Below the pieces are notes generated by a model. The model saw only the letters and a list, made by a program, of their open reading frames with translations. It made no database searches and was not told the DNA's origin. Made by a program: the position numbers and the translations under genes. From Natronomonas marina (lineage in GTDB: Archaea; Halobacteriota; Halobacteria; Halobacteriales; Haloarculaceae): a DNA stretch of 64,000 nt. Numbering within the stretch: position 1 is the first letter of the stretch; each line of letters begins with the position of its first letter. This document shows positions 42,423-49,743 of this stretch, piece after piece. The DNA lies in contig NZ_CP101154.1 in the NCBI RefSeq assembly GCF_024298905.1, positions 1,612,001-1,676,000 on the forward strand. Direction: 5' to 3'.

Positions 42423-42673
42423 TTCGATTCCCCCCAGCCCTCGGGTGGGCGATACCACGCGACCGTCTGCCCGTGGAGCTTCTTCTTCCGAATCACGCCC
42501 TCGTCTGCGAGTTTGTTCAGCCGGTAGTTCGCGGTCGACTGCGGGAGGTCCAGCAACTCGGCGATCTCGGTCGTCCCGTAGGGCTCGACGGGTCGCATCA
42601 CGTCGAGTATCTCCTCGGGCTCCGTCTCCGGCTCCCAGGTCCCATTCTCCGCTCGCGGGCGCTCGTTTGCCAT
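42419..42673 (-). CDS. winged-helix regulator, likely autoregulated
   Basis: An 84-aa winged-helix protein: TTEIAELLDLPQSTANYRLN as turn and recognition helix, then a wing with RKKKLHGQTVAWY. Its ATG follows a TATA-like box (rc GCTTATCG) at a leaderless distance. Between box and ATG lies an operator-like palindrome and a CCTAACC motif shared with the 45264 promoter, so both promoters may be controlled by this protein. The next gene is 4-bp overlapped. Confidence 0.72.
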   Translation of the reverse strand: MANERPRAENGTWEPETEPEEILDVMRPVEPYGTTEIAELLDLPQSTANYRLNKLADEGVIRKKKLHGQTVAWYRPPEGWGESK

Positions 42674-42674
42674 A

Positions 42675-42704
42675 CCTAACCCATTGGCTACGTAGCCGAT
42701 AAGC
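42675..42704 (-). promoter_or_regulatory. promoter/operator of the HTH gene
   Basis: Read leftward it has a TATA-like GCTTATCG (42697-42704), a perfect 12-bp palindrome ggctacgtagcc (42686-42697) and a CCTAACCcATTGG motif (42675-42687) abutting the ATG at 42673. The motif resembles the two CCTAACCAAAGG copies at 45271-45322. Confidence 0.55.
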
Positions 42705-42770
42705 ATTGTGTCGTGTCTGACGTGTTGCATTTGAAGGGGACTCCTGCGTTCTCGGAGAAGATACCGGCCG

Positions 42771-43736
42771 TTACCGCTCGAAATCGGATAGTGCGGTCTG
42801 GCCGCCGCCGTCGGCCCGAATCTCGGGCTGTCCACCGCCGGCATCGTCGGGGCGGTCACTACCTCCGCCACCGCCTCCGTCGTGGTCGTCGTTGCTGCCG
42901 CCGTCGCCGCGTGACTGTCGAATCCAGCGGCGAAGCCAGTCGGTATTCTCGCCAGCATATTCGACCGCTTCGGCGCCGTAGCTGTCGGTCTCTTCCACCA
43001 TGACCACCGCACTCGACTCCTCGGCGTCTTCGAGAAGGAGCTGCGTCGGCCCCATCACGTCCTGCGTCCGGACGACGTACTCGGTACCGGCGCGGTCGAC
43101 CGCTTCGGCCCCCGTCGTCGCCATCCGACCGCGGATTCGGGTGAGGAGCACCTCGCCTTTGCCGTCGATAGCGAACACGTCGCCGCGGTCCCAGGTAGAC
43201 ATCTCGAGCGGGTCGGTCGACTCTTCGCCCACCTCGTCGGTCTCCGCCGAATCCTCCGGTTCGTCGCCGTTCTCCTCGCTTTCCTCGAGTGTGTTCCCGC
43301 AGGCTTCACACCGTGGCGAAGCCACGCGGTCGACCTGGAAGGGCGCCGCTTCACTCCCGCAGTTGGGGCACTCCTCGGGGAGATCGTCGGGCTGATCGAC
43401 TCGCGGCCAGTGGGTCGGCTCCGGCAGCTCCGACGGCTCCGAAACGTGGTTCGCGCCGGCCTGCGGACCGGGCGCGTGGTTCGTTTGCTGTCGCTTCTGG
43501 AGTCTCGCCGGCGTGTACAGCTCGTAGGATCGCGTGTCTCTGTATTCCGAGTCGCCGGAGAGGATCGTCTCGGTGTCTAATCGGACCGAGCCGTCGCTGT
43601 GCTTCGACTTCGGCGCGGAAATCGTCTTGCCGGTCCCCGACGTCTCGCCTTCGATCACCTCGGGGCTGTTCATCACTCGCGTTATGCTCGTCACGAGAAG
43701 GACGGTCTCGTTCTCCGGAAGCTCTGACTCCGTCAT
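42771..43736 (-). CDS. 321-aa protein with central zinc ribbon, unknown function
   Basis: A 321-aa protein with a central zinc ribbon (ECPNCGSEA, then SPRCEACGNTL, about residues 122-148). The N-terminus has LLVTSITRVMNSPEVIEG and a Lys/His-rich section. An acidic linker and a beta-rich domain (VFAIDGKGEVLLTRIRGR) follow. The C-terminal 60 residues are Gly/Asp-rich low complexity ending in ALSDFER. It could bind single-stranded DNA or act in replication; this is not assigned. It overlaps the upstream gene by 4 bp. Confidence 0.6.
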   Translation of the reverse strand: MTESELPENETVLLVTSITRVMNSPEVIEGETSGTGKTISAPKSKHSDGSVRLDTETILSGDSEYRDTRSYELYTPARLQKRQQTNHAPGPQAGANHVSEPSELPEPTHWPRVDQPDDLPEECPNCGSEAAPFQVDRVASPRCEACGNTLEESEENGDEPEDSAETDEVGEESTDPLEMSTWDRGDVFAIDGKGEVLLTRIRGRMATTGAEAVDRAGTEYVVRTQDVMGPTQLLLEDAEESSAVVMVEETDSYGAEAVEYAGENTDWLRRWIRQSRGDGGSNDDHDGGGGGGSDRPDDAGGGQPEIRADGGGQTALSDFER

Positions 43737-43927
43737 CGACCACCCTCCGTTTCCAGGGCATGCGTGACTCTCGCCTTAATCCGCGCGTATGCGGCCTTCT
43801 CGTCGGCCGTCTCCGCGGTGTTCTCCTCGGCCATCAACATTCCGTGCACGGTTTGGGCGTCGCCGCGCGGTAGTTCGATGGTCACGGTCTCTTCGCCGGT
43901 CGTCGCCATTCGCTCGCTTTCATTCAT
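43733..43927 (-). CDS. small protein of unknown function
   Basis: A 64-aa acidic protein with a beta strand (EETVTIELPRGDAQTVH) and a long helix (AEENTAETADEKAAYARIKA). An alternative start at 43909 would shorten it by six residues. It lies between the 321-aa gene (4-bp overlap) and the EP-repeat gene. The family is not recognised. Confidence 0.5.
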   Translation of the reverse strand: MNESERMATTGEETVTIELPRGDAQTVHGMLMAEENTAETADEKAAYARIKARVTHALETEGGR

Positions 43928-43990
43928 GGGTTGACACCCAAGTTCCCGCTGGGGAATCGAACCCCGCTCGAACCCCACCAGGGGGACGGG

Positions 43991-44689
43991 TTACGCACCG
44001 CTCGCAGCGTCCGGATTTGCCGCGATAAACGCGGCGGCGCGGCCGACCGTCCGGAATCCCCGGGCGATCTCACGGCCGGCCGCCGCCGCTTCTCGACCGA
44101 CCGCGCGGACGACCAGCTCCGGCGTGGACATCTCGCCGACCGGCTTCGACTCCGCGCCGGTCTCGGTCTCGTCGCTGGCCTCCCGTTCGGCCCGCTCTAT
44201 CGCCTCACGGACCGCTTCGTCGCTGGCGCCCGCCGGTTCGGGCGTGTCCGTTGTCTCGTCGGTCTCGTCGGTCTCGTCGACCGGCTCCGGCTCCGGTTCG
44301 GGCTCCGGCTCCGGTTCGGGCTCCGGCTCCGGTTCGGCGCCGGTCTCGGTCTCGCCCGCCCGCTTTTTCCGTTCGATGTACCGCTCCTCCCGCTCTTCCC
44401 ACACCTTCGCTTCCCGTTCGGCCTCCCGGTCGGTCCGGAGGCCATACTCGTCCTTGATGGCCTCATAGCACCGCTTCGCCTCTTCCTGATAATCGGCGCC
44501 CGGCTCCGGGGTGATGTACTTCTCGGGCGCTTCCTGCATTTTCTCGAAGACGCGATCCGCCCGCGTTTGGTCGTTCCAGGTGGCCTGCATCCACCAGGTC
44601 GAAATTTGATTGAGGATCGCGGCGCGCCGCCGCCCGGTCTCACCCGTCCCGCCGCCGCGTTCGCTCCGGCTGTAGCTCTTCGTCGACAT
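43991..44689 (-). CDS. protein with Glu-Pro repeat linker
   Basis: A 232-aa protein in three parts. A helical N-terminal half (about 1-110) contains TWWMQATWNDQTRADRVFEK and a Glu/Arg-rich coiled stretch. A Glu-Pro repeat of about 20 residues is followed by a Asp/Glu/Thr linker. The C-terminal helical part (about 160-232) is more hydrophobic. The EP linker is encoded by an 18-bp tandem repeat. The architecture suggests two functional ends held apart by a rigid spacer, such as a scaffold or DNA-organising protein. Function is unknown. Confidence 0.58.
   Translation of the reverse strand: MSTKSYSRSERGGGTGETGRRRAAILNQISTWWMQATWNDQTRADRVFEKMQEAPEKYITPEPGADYQEEAKRCYEAIKDEYGLRTDREAEREAKVWEEREERYIERKKRAGETETGAEPEPEPEPEPEPEPEPEPVDETDETDETTDTPEPAGASDEAVREAIERAEREASDETETGAESKPVGEMSTPELVVRAVGREAAAAGREIARGFRTVGRAAAFIAANPDAASGA
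44283..44336 (-). repeat. 18-bp tandem repeat (three units) coding for Glu-Pro dipeptides
   Basis: Three near-identical copies of ggctccggctccggttcg follow each other. On the coding strand they specify alternating Glu and Pro. Variation in copy number would alter linker length without shifting frame. Confidence 0.85.
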
Positions 44690-44692
44690 GGC

Positions 44693-44866
44693 TCAAAACT
44701 CTCCGATGGATAGCTGGCCGCCGGCGCCGAACCGGGCGAGGGTCCGGTCGGCATCGGTCGCTTCTCGCGTGTCGCCGGCTTCGTCGGCGCTTCCGTCGTC
44801 ATCGTCGGCGAACGGGCTTTCGGGATCGTCGGCCGGCTCGAGCGACAGCGTCCCCTGGGTGGTCAT
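44693..44866 (-). CDS. small acidic protein
   Basis: A 57-aa strongly acidic protein (SPFADDDDGSADEAGD) with a conserved-looking start TTQGTLSLEPADD and end FGAGGQLSIGEF. The two hydrophobic ends look like short linear motifs (QxxLxLE at the start, QLSIGEF at the end) of the kind used to bind a sliding clamp; this is suggestive only. It overlaps the upstream gene by 4 bp. Confidence 0.5.
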   Translation of the reverse strand: MTTQGTLSLEPADDPESPFADDDDGSADEAGDTREATDADRTLARFGAGGQLSIGEF

Positions 44867-45264
44867 CGGTCGACACACTCCCCGCAGGTGTAGGTCCGGC
44901 CGTCGCGCCGCGCAAAGTCGGCCGGATCGCGCGCTTCCCCACACTCCGCACACCGGAGGAGCGGCTTCTCGGGCGTGGATAGGAGCTTCACGGTCGAGGT
45001 GAACGACGTACGGCCGTGGACCCACTCGCCGCGGCGCTTCCGCAGCTCGATCTCGTTTCCGTCCCGTTCGGCGATGAGGCTCTTCGACCGCGTTTCCGTC
45101 ACGGTGTAAGCGCGATCTTCCCGGTGGTCGTTGCGGTCGACGAGAATCTTCGCGCCGGCTTCTATCGTCGCGGGATTCTCGAGCCACCGCGGGACAGCAT
45201 TGCTTTCGCTCCGGTCGGCCGTATCCGGCTCAATGTCGCCGAACGTTGCTTGGCTGGTAGCCAT
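44863..45264 (-). CDS. zinc-ribbon protein, first gene of the 45.3-42.8 kb operon
   Basis: A 133-aa protein whose C-terminus is a zinc ribbon (LLRCAECGEARD, then YTCGECVDR). The middle resembles an SH3-like barrel (GAKILVDRNDHREDRAYTV). The ATG at 45264 is chosen because a TATA-like tract lies 27-36 bp upstream with an operator motif between. It heads a five-gene leftward operon to 42771. It may bind DNA. Confidence 0.6.
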   Translation of the reverse strand: MATSQATFGDIEPDTADRSESNAVPRWLENPATIEAGAKILVDRNDHREDRAYTVTETRSKSLIAERDGNEIELRKRRGEWVHGRTSFTSTVKLLSTPEKPLLRCAECGEARDPADFARRDGRTYTCGECVDR

Positions 45265-45270
45265 TGTACA

Positions 45271-45322
45271 CCTAACCAAAGGGAGTGGTGGGTAATAAAT
45301 CCTTTGGCTACCTAACCAAAGG
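45271..45322 (-). promoter_or_regulatory. promoter with repeated operator motif
   Basis: The motif cctaaccaaagg occurs at 45271-45282 and again at 45311-45322. The second copy is part of the inverted repeat cctttgg-ctacctaa-ccaaagg. Between the copies is the TATA-like box (minus strand ATTTATTACC, 45291-45300), about 30 bp before the ATG. The operator thus brackets the box. The same CCTAACC core occurs at 42675. Confidence 0.6.
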
Positions 45323-45411
45323 TATGGGTAATAGATTCAAATAGACCGCACGAGGGCGCGGCCGCGGTCGGTCACTCGCGGGCGCAATACGGCCAGCTCG
45401 CCAGGACCATC

Positions 45412-45487
45412 CACCCCGCCCCCTACACCCCCCACCCGCATGCGGGGGGTGGGGTACCCCCCACACCCCCCACCCCCCACCACCCCC
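45412..45487. repeat. C-rich/G-rich tract with G-quadruplex and hairpin potential
   Basis: The plus strand has at least six runs of four to six C; the minus strand has the matching G runs. A local palindrome is centred on gcatgc (45438-45443). It lies in the 379-bp gap between the end of the long operon (45644) and the promoter at 45271-45322, so transcription termination or a replication or packaging signal are possible roles. No gene is seen in this gap. Confidence 0.6.
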
Positions 45488-45643
45488 TCGCGGTTCTCGA
45501 CGAACGTCGCGGTTTATCGCCGAACACCCGCGCTACGGGTCCCAGCTTGGCAGAAATCGCTGCGAGAACGTTCGAGTACGCGCGCCCGTCGAGACGCGCC
45601 CGCGCCGCCCGTCGAGCGGGCGCGGAGCAGACGCCGCCGCTGC

Positions 45644-47752
45644 TTACGTCAAGCCGCCCGACCGCTGCCGATACACAGCGTAGCCGATGGCGGCCACGGC
45701 CGGGATCGCCGTCAGCCACACCGGGGCGCCGCCGCCGCTGTCGGCCGGCACGATCCCGCCGCCTCCGCCACCGCCGCCGCCACCGAACAGCCCGCCGGCG
45801 TCAGTGTCCGTCGAGCCGTTCGGGTAGACCTGGACGTCGTCACCGGCGCCGGCGCTGCCGTTCCACCAGGAGCCGTTCCCGTACGTCCCGTTGAAGTCGA
45901 TCTCGTAGTCGCCGGGGTCCGTGGAGTTGTTTCCGAGCGTCTTGTTCACGACCCACCGGATGTAGGACTTGTTCCGGTCGAACGAGCGGTTGATCTTGTA
46001 GACCGGGTTGCCGTCGCCGTCCGTGACGTTCGCGTTGATTCGGTCCACTTCGTCGCCGCGGTACTTGATGCAGAGCTTCTCGTTGTTCGGGCCGCATTCG
46101 ACTACTTCGAGTTCGCCGCCGCTGTCGTTCGTCCCGTTCTCGGTCGGCGTTGGACTGCTTCCAGCCTCACCGACCGTGATGTTGTACGGGCCTCTGTCGG
46201 GATCGGCCTCCCAACCGACTTCCGTGTACTCCGAGTCGGCGTCCGTGACCTTCAGGCGGTAGAGGGCACCGTCCTCGAGGGAGTCGACGAAGGCGTTGTC
46301 GTTGTGGTTGAACGAGGTCTCGGCGACTGTGTTCCAATCCTCAGTGTCCTTGGGTGCGATGTACCCGGACTGGTCGTCATCGTTGACTTCCTCCGAGACG
46401 GAAAGTGTCGCGTCGTCGAAGGTGTCGGCGTAGTCGTTCAGATGGAACTCTTGGGTGTAGCCGCTACTGCCGCCACACCCGAGACAGAAGTCGAGAGTTG
46501 TCGCAGATGAAACTGTGACTGTCTCTGTTTTTGAATCGGATGACTTTGAAGCAGTTACGTCATACGTGCCTGACAGGACGCTGACTTCATAGTATCCGGT
46601 GGAATCTGTGGTCGTACTTGCTTTAGTATCTCCTGATGAAGCATCGACGACATCAACTGATGCATCTTCAATGGCGTTAGAGCTACTGTCGTTAACTTGG
46701 CCTGATAATTTAAATTTCGCAGATATATCGCCGCCACCAGAAACGGCAGTCAGGCTACCGGCTTTGGAAGTTTTCCAATTCTCCGAACCTCCCGTATCAA
46801 CGGAGGCAATAGTGCCGTCGCGTGATGCAGAGTAGATAGTATCTCCCGACGGACTGGTCGAAACCTTCTCCACATCGTTGCCCTGCCCCGTGTACGACCA
46901 CTGCTTCGATCCGTCGGAGTCGTCAAGAGCGACCAAATCACCGGTCTGATAGCCGTATGTGGCAACATACGCCCTATCACCGTCAGAATCAATAGCAACG
47001 TCGTTCACGTCTTGGCCGGCGTCGTAGGTCCAATCTGACGAACAGTTCGTCGCGCCGAGCTTGGTCACGATACCCTCATTCGGTGCGCTGTAAAACCATT
47101 CCCCGTCGGGTCCCGCACCGACCCCGTAGACACTGTTCGGGTGGCTGTATCCGCAGACACTTGAACCATTTTCGACGTACCGTGAGTCCAGAGTACCATC
47201 GTTGGAGGAAGTGAAGTAGTAAACAGAATCCGCACCAACGGCAATGTCTGTCACCCTATTCCCGTGCGGGCTTGCAGACCGAATTTCGGAGCCGTCCGAT
47301 GGATCGAGCGCGGCAACGTCACCGTCACCATCTCCCACGAAGATATATTCTCCATTGGGAGAAGCAGCCACCGACCAAAGGTTTCCGAGGCCACTGTACG
47401 ACCACTTTTCGGTCCCGTTTGACGCGTATATCGCTTTCGCCGTCCCGTCGATAGACGCCGAGTAGACAACATCACCATTGGGAGATTGAACAACTCCTTT
47501 CACTGAGTCTGAGTGGCCGCTAAATGTCCACACGTTAGAACCGTTATCTGCGTATATCGCCTCAACGTCGTTGTCTGAACCGCCGATATAAACCACATCT
47601 GAATCGGGCGAAGCAGAAGCCTCCCCACCATGATCGTTGTTGATCATGCCACCGAACGACGCGAACGGGCCGACACCGCTTACGACCAACAGCGCCACGA
47701 CCGCGATGCTCAACGCCTGCCGAACCCGCTTCCATCCATTGGTATCTGTCAT
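45644..47752 (-). CDS. surface-anchored beta-propeller protein, candidate receptor-binding or adhesion protein
   Basis: A 702-aa protein with an N-terminal signal-type helix (about 13-33) and a propeller of repeated GS/D-x-V-x-x-x-A/S blades (about 48-340; for example GDVVYSASIDGTAKAIYAS). A carboxypeptidase-regulatory-like beta sandwich follows (about 350-415), then two further beta domains. The end is a Gly-rich stretch and a C-terminal membrane helix (VWLTAIPAVAAIGYAVYRQR). Many N-x-S/T sequons are present. The part coding the propeller (about 46500-47650) is visibly poorer in GC than the flanks. It is last in the long operon. It may be a spike protein or adhesin of the particle or cell. 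Confidence 0.7.
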   Translation of the reverse strand: MTDTNGWKRVRQALSIAVVALLVVSGVGPFASFGGMINNDHGGEASASPDSDVVYIGGSDNDVEAIYADNGSNVWTFSGHSDSVKGVVQSPNGDVVYSASIDGTAKAIYASNGTEKWSYSGLGNLWSVAASPNGEYIFVGDGDGDVAALDPSDGSEIRSASPHGNRVTDIAVGADSVYYFTSSNDGTLDSRYVENGSSVCGYSHPNSVYGVGAGPDGEWFYSAPNEGIVTKLGATNCSSDWTYDAGQDVNDVAIDSDGDRAYVATYGYQTGDLVALDDSDGSKQWSYTGQGNDVEKVSTSPSGDTIYSASRDGTIASVDTGGSENWKTSKAGSLTAVSGGGDISAKFKLSGQVNDSSSNAIEDASVDVVDASSGDTKASTTTDSTGYYEVSVLSGTYDVTASKSSDSKTETVTVSSATTLDFCLGCGGSSGYTQEFHLNDYADTFDDATLSVSEEVNDDDQSGYIAPKDTEDWNTVAETSFNHNDNAFVDSLEDGALYRLKVTDADSEYTEVGWEADPDRGPYNITVGEAGSSPTPTENGTNDSGGELEVVECGPNNEKLCIKYRGDEVDRINANVTDGDGNPVYKINRSFDRNKSYIRWVVNKTLGNNSTDPGDYEIDFNGTYGNGSWWNGSAGAGDDVQVYPNGSTDTDAGGLFGGGGGGGGGGIVPADSGGGAPVWLTAIPAVAAIGYAVYRQRSGGLT

Positions 47753-48147
47753 AGTGAAATCACTCCCGTATGGACCGCGATTGCCGCGTTGCTCGAGACC
47801 GTGAACAGCCAGAACCCGACGACGAGGCCGCGAACCTGGTGTCCGAGGCCCGCATCGACTCTCCCGACCAATCGAGCGGCGCCGAAGCCGACCGAGACCG
47901 CGACTACCTGCGCCGCGAACAGCGCCGGCCAGCCGCCGAGCGAGAGCCAGCGCACTGCGCCGAGGCCGACCTCGACAGCCGGGCCTTCGACGGCAACGAG
48001 CTGCGTCAGCAGGATGTCGAGCGGGACCAAGACGAGCGCGCACAACTCGGCGACGTAGAGCCGCCTCCGAGTACCGGCCATCTCGAGCGCGCTCACGCCA
48101 TCTCCCTCCTGGTCCGCCAGCAGGAACGGGTCAGGCGTCGGGGCCAT
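47749..48147 (-). CDS. multi-span membrane protein
   Basis: A 132-aa protein with three hydrophobic helices (about 33-50, 64-90 and 107-127). It overlaps the surface-protein gene by 4 bp and the upstream pilin-like gene by 17 bp. A second Met at residue 23 (MAGTRRRLYVAELC) is an alternative start at 48081. Its place between pilin and spike genes suggests a platform or anchor function. Confidence 0.55.
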   Translation of the reverse strand: MAPTPDPFLLADQEGDGVSALEMAGTRRRLYVAELCALVLVPLDILLTQLVAVEGPAVEVGLGAVRWLSLGGWPALFAAQVVAVSVGFGAARLVGRVDAGLGHQVRGLVVGFWLFTVSSNAAIAVHTGVISL

Positions 48148-48610
48148 CCCACTCCGTGAGCGTCGCGGACTCGTCGCCGGACTCGGAGACCCACACCAGC
48201 CGCACCGAGTCGTCGCTGTCCACGTCGACCGCCATCGACGAGCCAGCCGTCACGTCCGCCGTCGTTGCGGCGCACGTCCCATCGTCGCCACCGTCCCACG
48301 GCTTCGAGGCCGACCCGTCGGTGACGTTCAGGTTGACGGGGTCGATGGTCTCGCCGCTCTCGTGCGAGATTTCGAGCTGGCCGTCGCCGCCGAGCGAGCA
48401 GTCGGCGCCGGTCGTCCCAGGCGAGTAGTCGGTTCCGAATCCAGCCTGCGGGCCGGACGACTGCACCTGCTCGCCCAGTCCGAGGACGAACGTCCCGATG
48501 ATGGCTGCCAGGATGACGGTAATCGCAACCATGAGGATCACGCCGATCACCGGCGAGACCGCACGGTCGTCGCTGCTGTCGGTCGATTCGAGCAGTTGTC
48601 GGAGCTGCAT
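48131..48610 (-). CDS. type IV pilin-like protein of the element
   Basis: A 159-aa archaeal prepilin. A short polar leader ends in DDRA|VSPVIGVILMVAITVILAA, the PibD-type processing site and N-terminal helix. The mature domain is small, acidic and contains two Cys. The host's PibD would be needed. ATG 48610 is chosen; an upstream GTG (48616) would add two residues. The presence of a pilin subunit in the operon with an ATPase and membrane proteins is suggestive of surface filament or attachment. Confidence 0.78.
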   Translation of the reverse strand: MQLRQLLESTDSSDDRAVSPVIGVILMVAITVILAAIIGTFVLGLGEQVQSSGPQAGFGTDYSPGTTGADCSLGGDGQLEISHESGETIDPVNLNVTDGSASKPWDGGDDGTCAATTADVTAGSSMAVDVDSDDSVRLVWVSESGDESATLTEWDGPDA

Positions 48611-48661
48611 CGTCACGGCCCGCCCGGGACTCGAACCCGGATCGCAGCACCTGCCGCGGGC

Positions 48662-48763
48662 TCATGGCCGCCCTCCCGACCGCCTGCGCGGGCGGCCGCA
48701 GTTGGGACAGCGCCGACTCTCGTCGCCGCCGAGGCGGCAGCGGACGCAGAGCAGGTCGCTCAC
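48662..48763 (-). CDS. zinc-ribbon microprotein
   Basis: A 33-aa protein with a complete zinc ribbon: LLCVRCRLGG, then RRCPNCGRP, and a basic tail. It starts with a GTG overlapping the upstream stop by 4 bp (GTGA). It is too short for ordinary gene calling, but the spacing and motif are those of a small double-Cys ribbon. The role is unknown. Confidence 0.55.
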   Translation of the reverse strand: MSDLLCVRCRLGGDESRRCPNCGRPRRRSGGRP

Positions 48764-49056
48764 CGCCACGACCGGAACACCTCCCATATCTCGGTCGCCG
48801 CCTCGAGGAGCCACTCGCCGGCCGTCGCCGCGATGCCGGTCGCTCGCTCGACGTCGACGCCGGAAATGACGCCGAGCAACAGCAGGACGCCGACGGCGAC
48901 CGCCGAGAAGGCGACACGGCCGCCCCACGACTGCATGGTCGAGCCGGCCATCGTGAGCTTCCGCCAGTAGAGCGCGACGGCGATCAACCCGACCGCAATC
49001 CCGATCTGACCGGCCGTCGACCCGACCGCCCACTGCAACAGCTCGGAGAGGACCAT
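48760..49056 (-). CDS. two-helix membrane protein
   Basis: A 98-aa protein with helices at about 15-32 and 48-66, and an amphipathic C-terminal helix (GEWLLEAATEIWEVFRSW). Two spans with a small polar loop resemble the layout of TraA/VirB2-type pilins or small capsid-membrane proteins. It is separated by one base from the next upstream gene. Function is not known. Confidence 0.6.
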   Translation of the reverse strand: MVLSELLQWAVGSTAGQIGIAVGLIAVALYWRKLTMAGSTMQSWGGRVAFSAVAVGVLLLLGVISGVDVERATGIAATAGEWLLEAATEIWEVFRSWR

Positions 49057-49057
49057 G

Positions 49058-49342
49058 CTACTCCGATCCCTCCTGGTCGTCGCCGAGCCAGTGGCCGAGC
49101 GTGGTGTTGTCCGGCGCGCGGCGGGCGAGCCGTATCGTCGCCGCAAGCCACGCCAGCAGCAGGATGAGCGAGATGATGAGGTCGAACGCCGCCAGCGTCG
49201 GGAGTGCATCCCGAACGGCAGCCACGAGCGCGTCCATCGGCCCGCCGTGGGACTCGACCAGGAGTGCCTCGACGAACGACCCAGCGAGTAGGGACAGTGC
49301 CGCCGCAGCGACGATGACGATGATGGTGTCCGAGCGGCTCAC
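49058..49342 (-). CDS. two-helix membrane protein
   Basis: A 94-aa protein starting at a GTG that overlaps the upstream stop by 4 bp. It has hydrophobic helices at about 7-25 and 47-67, and the C-terminus is acidic (GDDQEGSE). Together with the genes at 48760 and 49339 it makes a run of three consecutive small membrane proteins between the pilin and ATPase genes. Confidence 0.6.
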   Translation of the reverse strand: MSRSDTIIVIVAAAALSLLAGSFVEALLVESHGGPMDALVAAVRDALPTLAAFDLIISLILLLAWLAATIRLARRAPDNTTLGHWLGDDQEGSE

Positions 49343-49743
49343 GACCCACCACCTCCGCCGCGGCGCCCTCGGACGACGATGGTCTGGTTGTCGTCGCCCC
49401 GCTGCCGGAGCCACCGATACAGCAGGTACAGCGACCCGACGACGAGGATGACGCCGACGTTGCTGTTCAGGATCGACGCGATGACGGGTTCGCCCGTGGC
49501 GGAGAGGGCGATGACCGTCGTGACGGCTCCGATGGCGACAAACGCCGGGAACGAGTAGCTGTCCAGTTCGTGCAGCAGCAGGTACAACGCCAGCAACTCG
49601 AGCGCGACGACGAGCTGGACGCCGGTTCCCTCCGGGACGCCGAGGACGCCGCCGAGGATGAGCGCGACGATGAAGAGCAGCCCGGCGATGAGGATGCCGT
49701 TCGCCGAGATACTCACGTCGCCGACGAACGGAATCTTAGTCAT
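49339..49743 (-). CDS. four-helix membrane protein
   Basis: A 134-aa protein with four hydrophobic helices (about 17-35, 43-58, 65-82 and 93-111) and a short basic and Gly-rich tail. Its start overlaps the ATPase stop by 8 bp, so translation of the two is coupled, which suggests a direct partner of the ATPase. Family not recognised. Confidence 0.6.
   Translation of the reverse strand: MTKIPFVGDVSISANGILIAGLLFIVALILGGVLGVPEGTGVQLVVALELLALYLLLHELDSYSFPAFVAIGAVTTVIALSATGEPVIASILNSNVGVILVVGSLYLLYRWLRQRGDDNQTIVVRGRRGGGGGS

Noticed and set aside
44283-44336. CRISPR-like repeats
   Set aside because: The 18-bp units are directly adjacent with no spacers and encode Glu-Pro in a reading frame, so this is a coding tandem repeat. 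No other array of spaced repeats was seen in the window.
48600-48700. Possible complete tRNA on the minus strand near the pilin gene
   Set aside because: The T arm is perfect, but the base that should be U33, the anticodon stem and the 5' acceptor do not fit; the candidate cannot fold as a whole tRNA. Kept only as an orphan T-arm finding.
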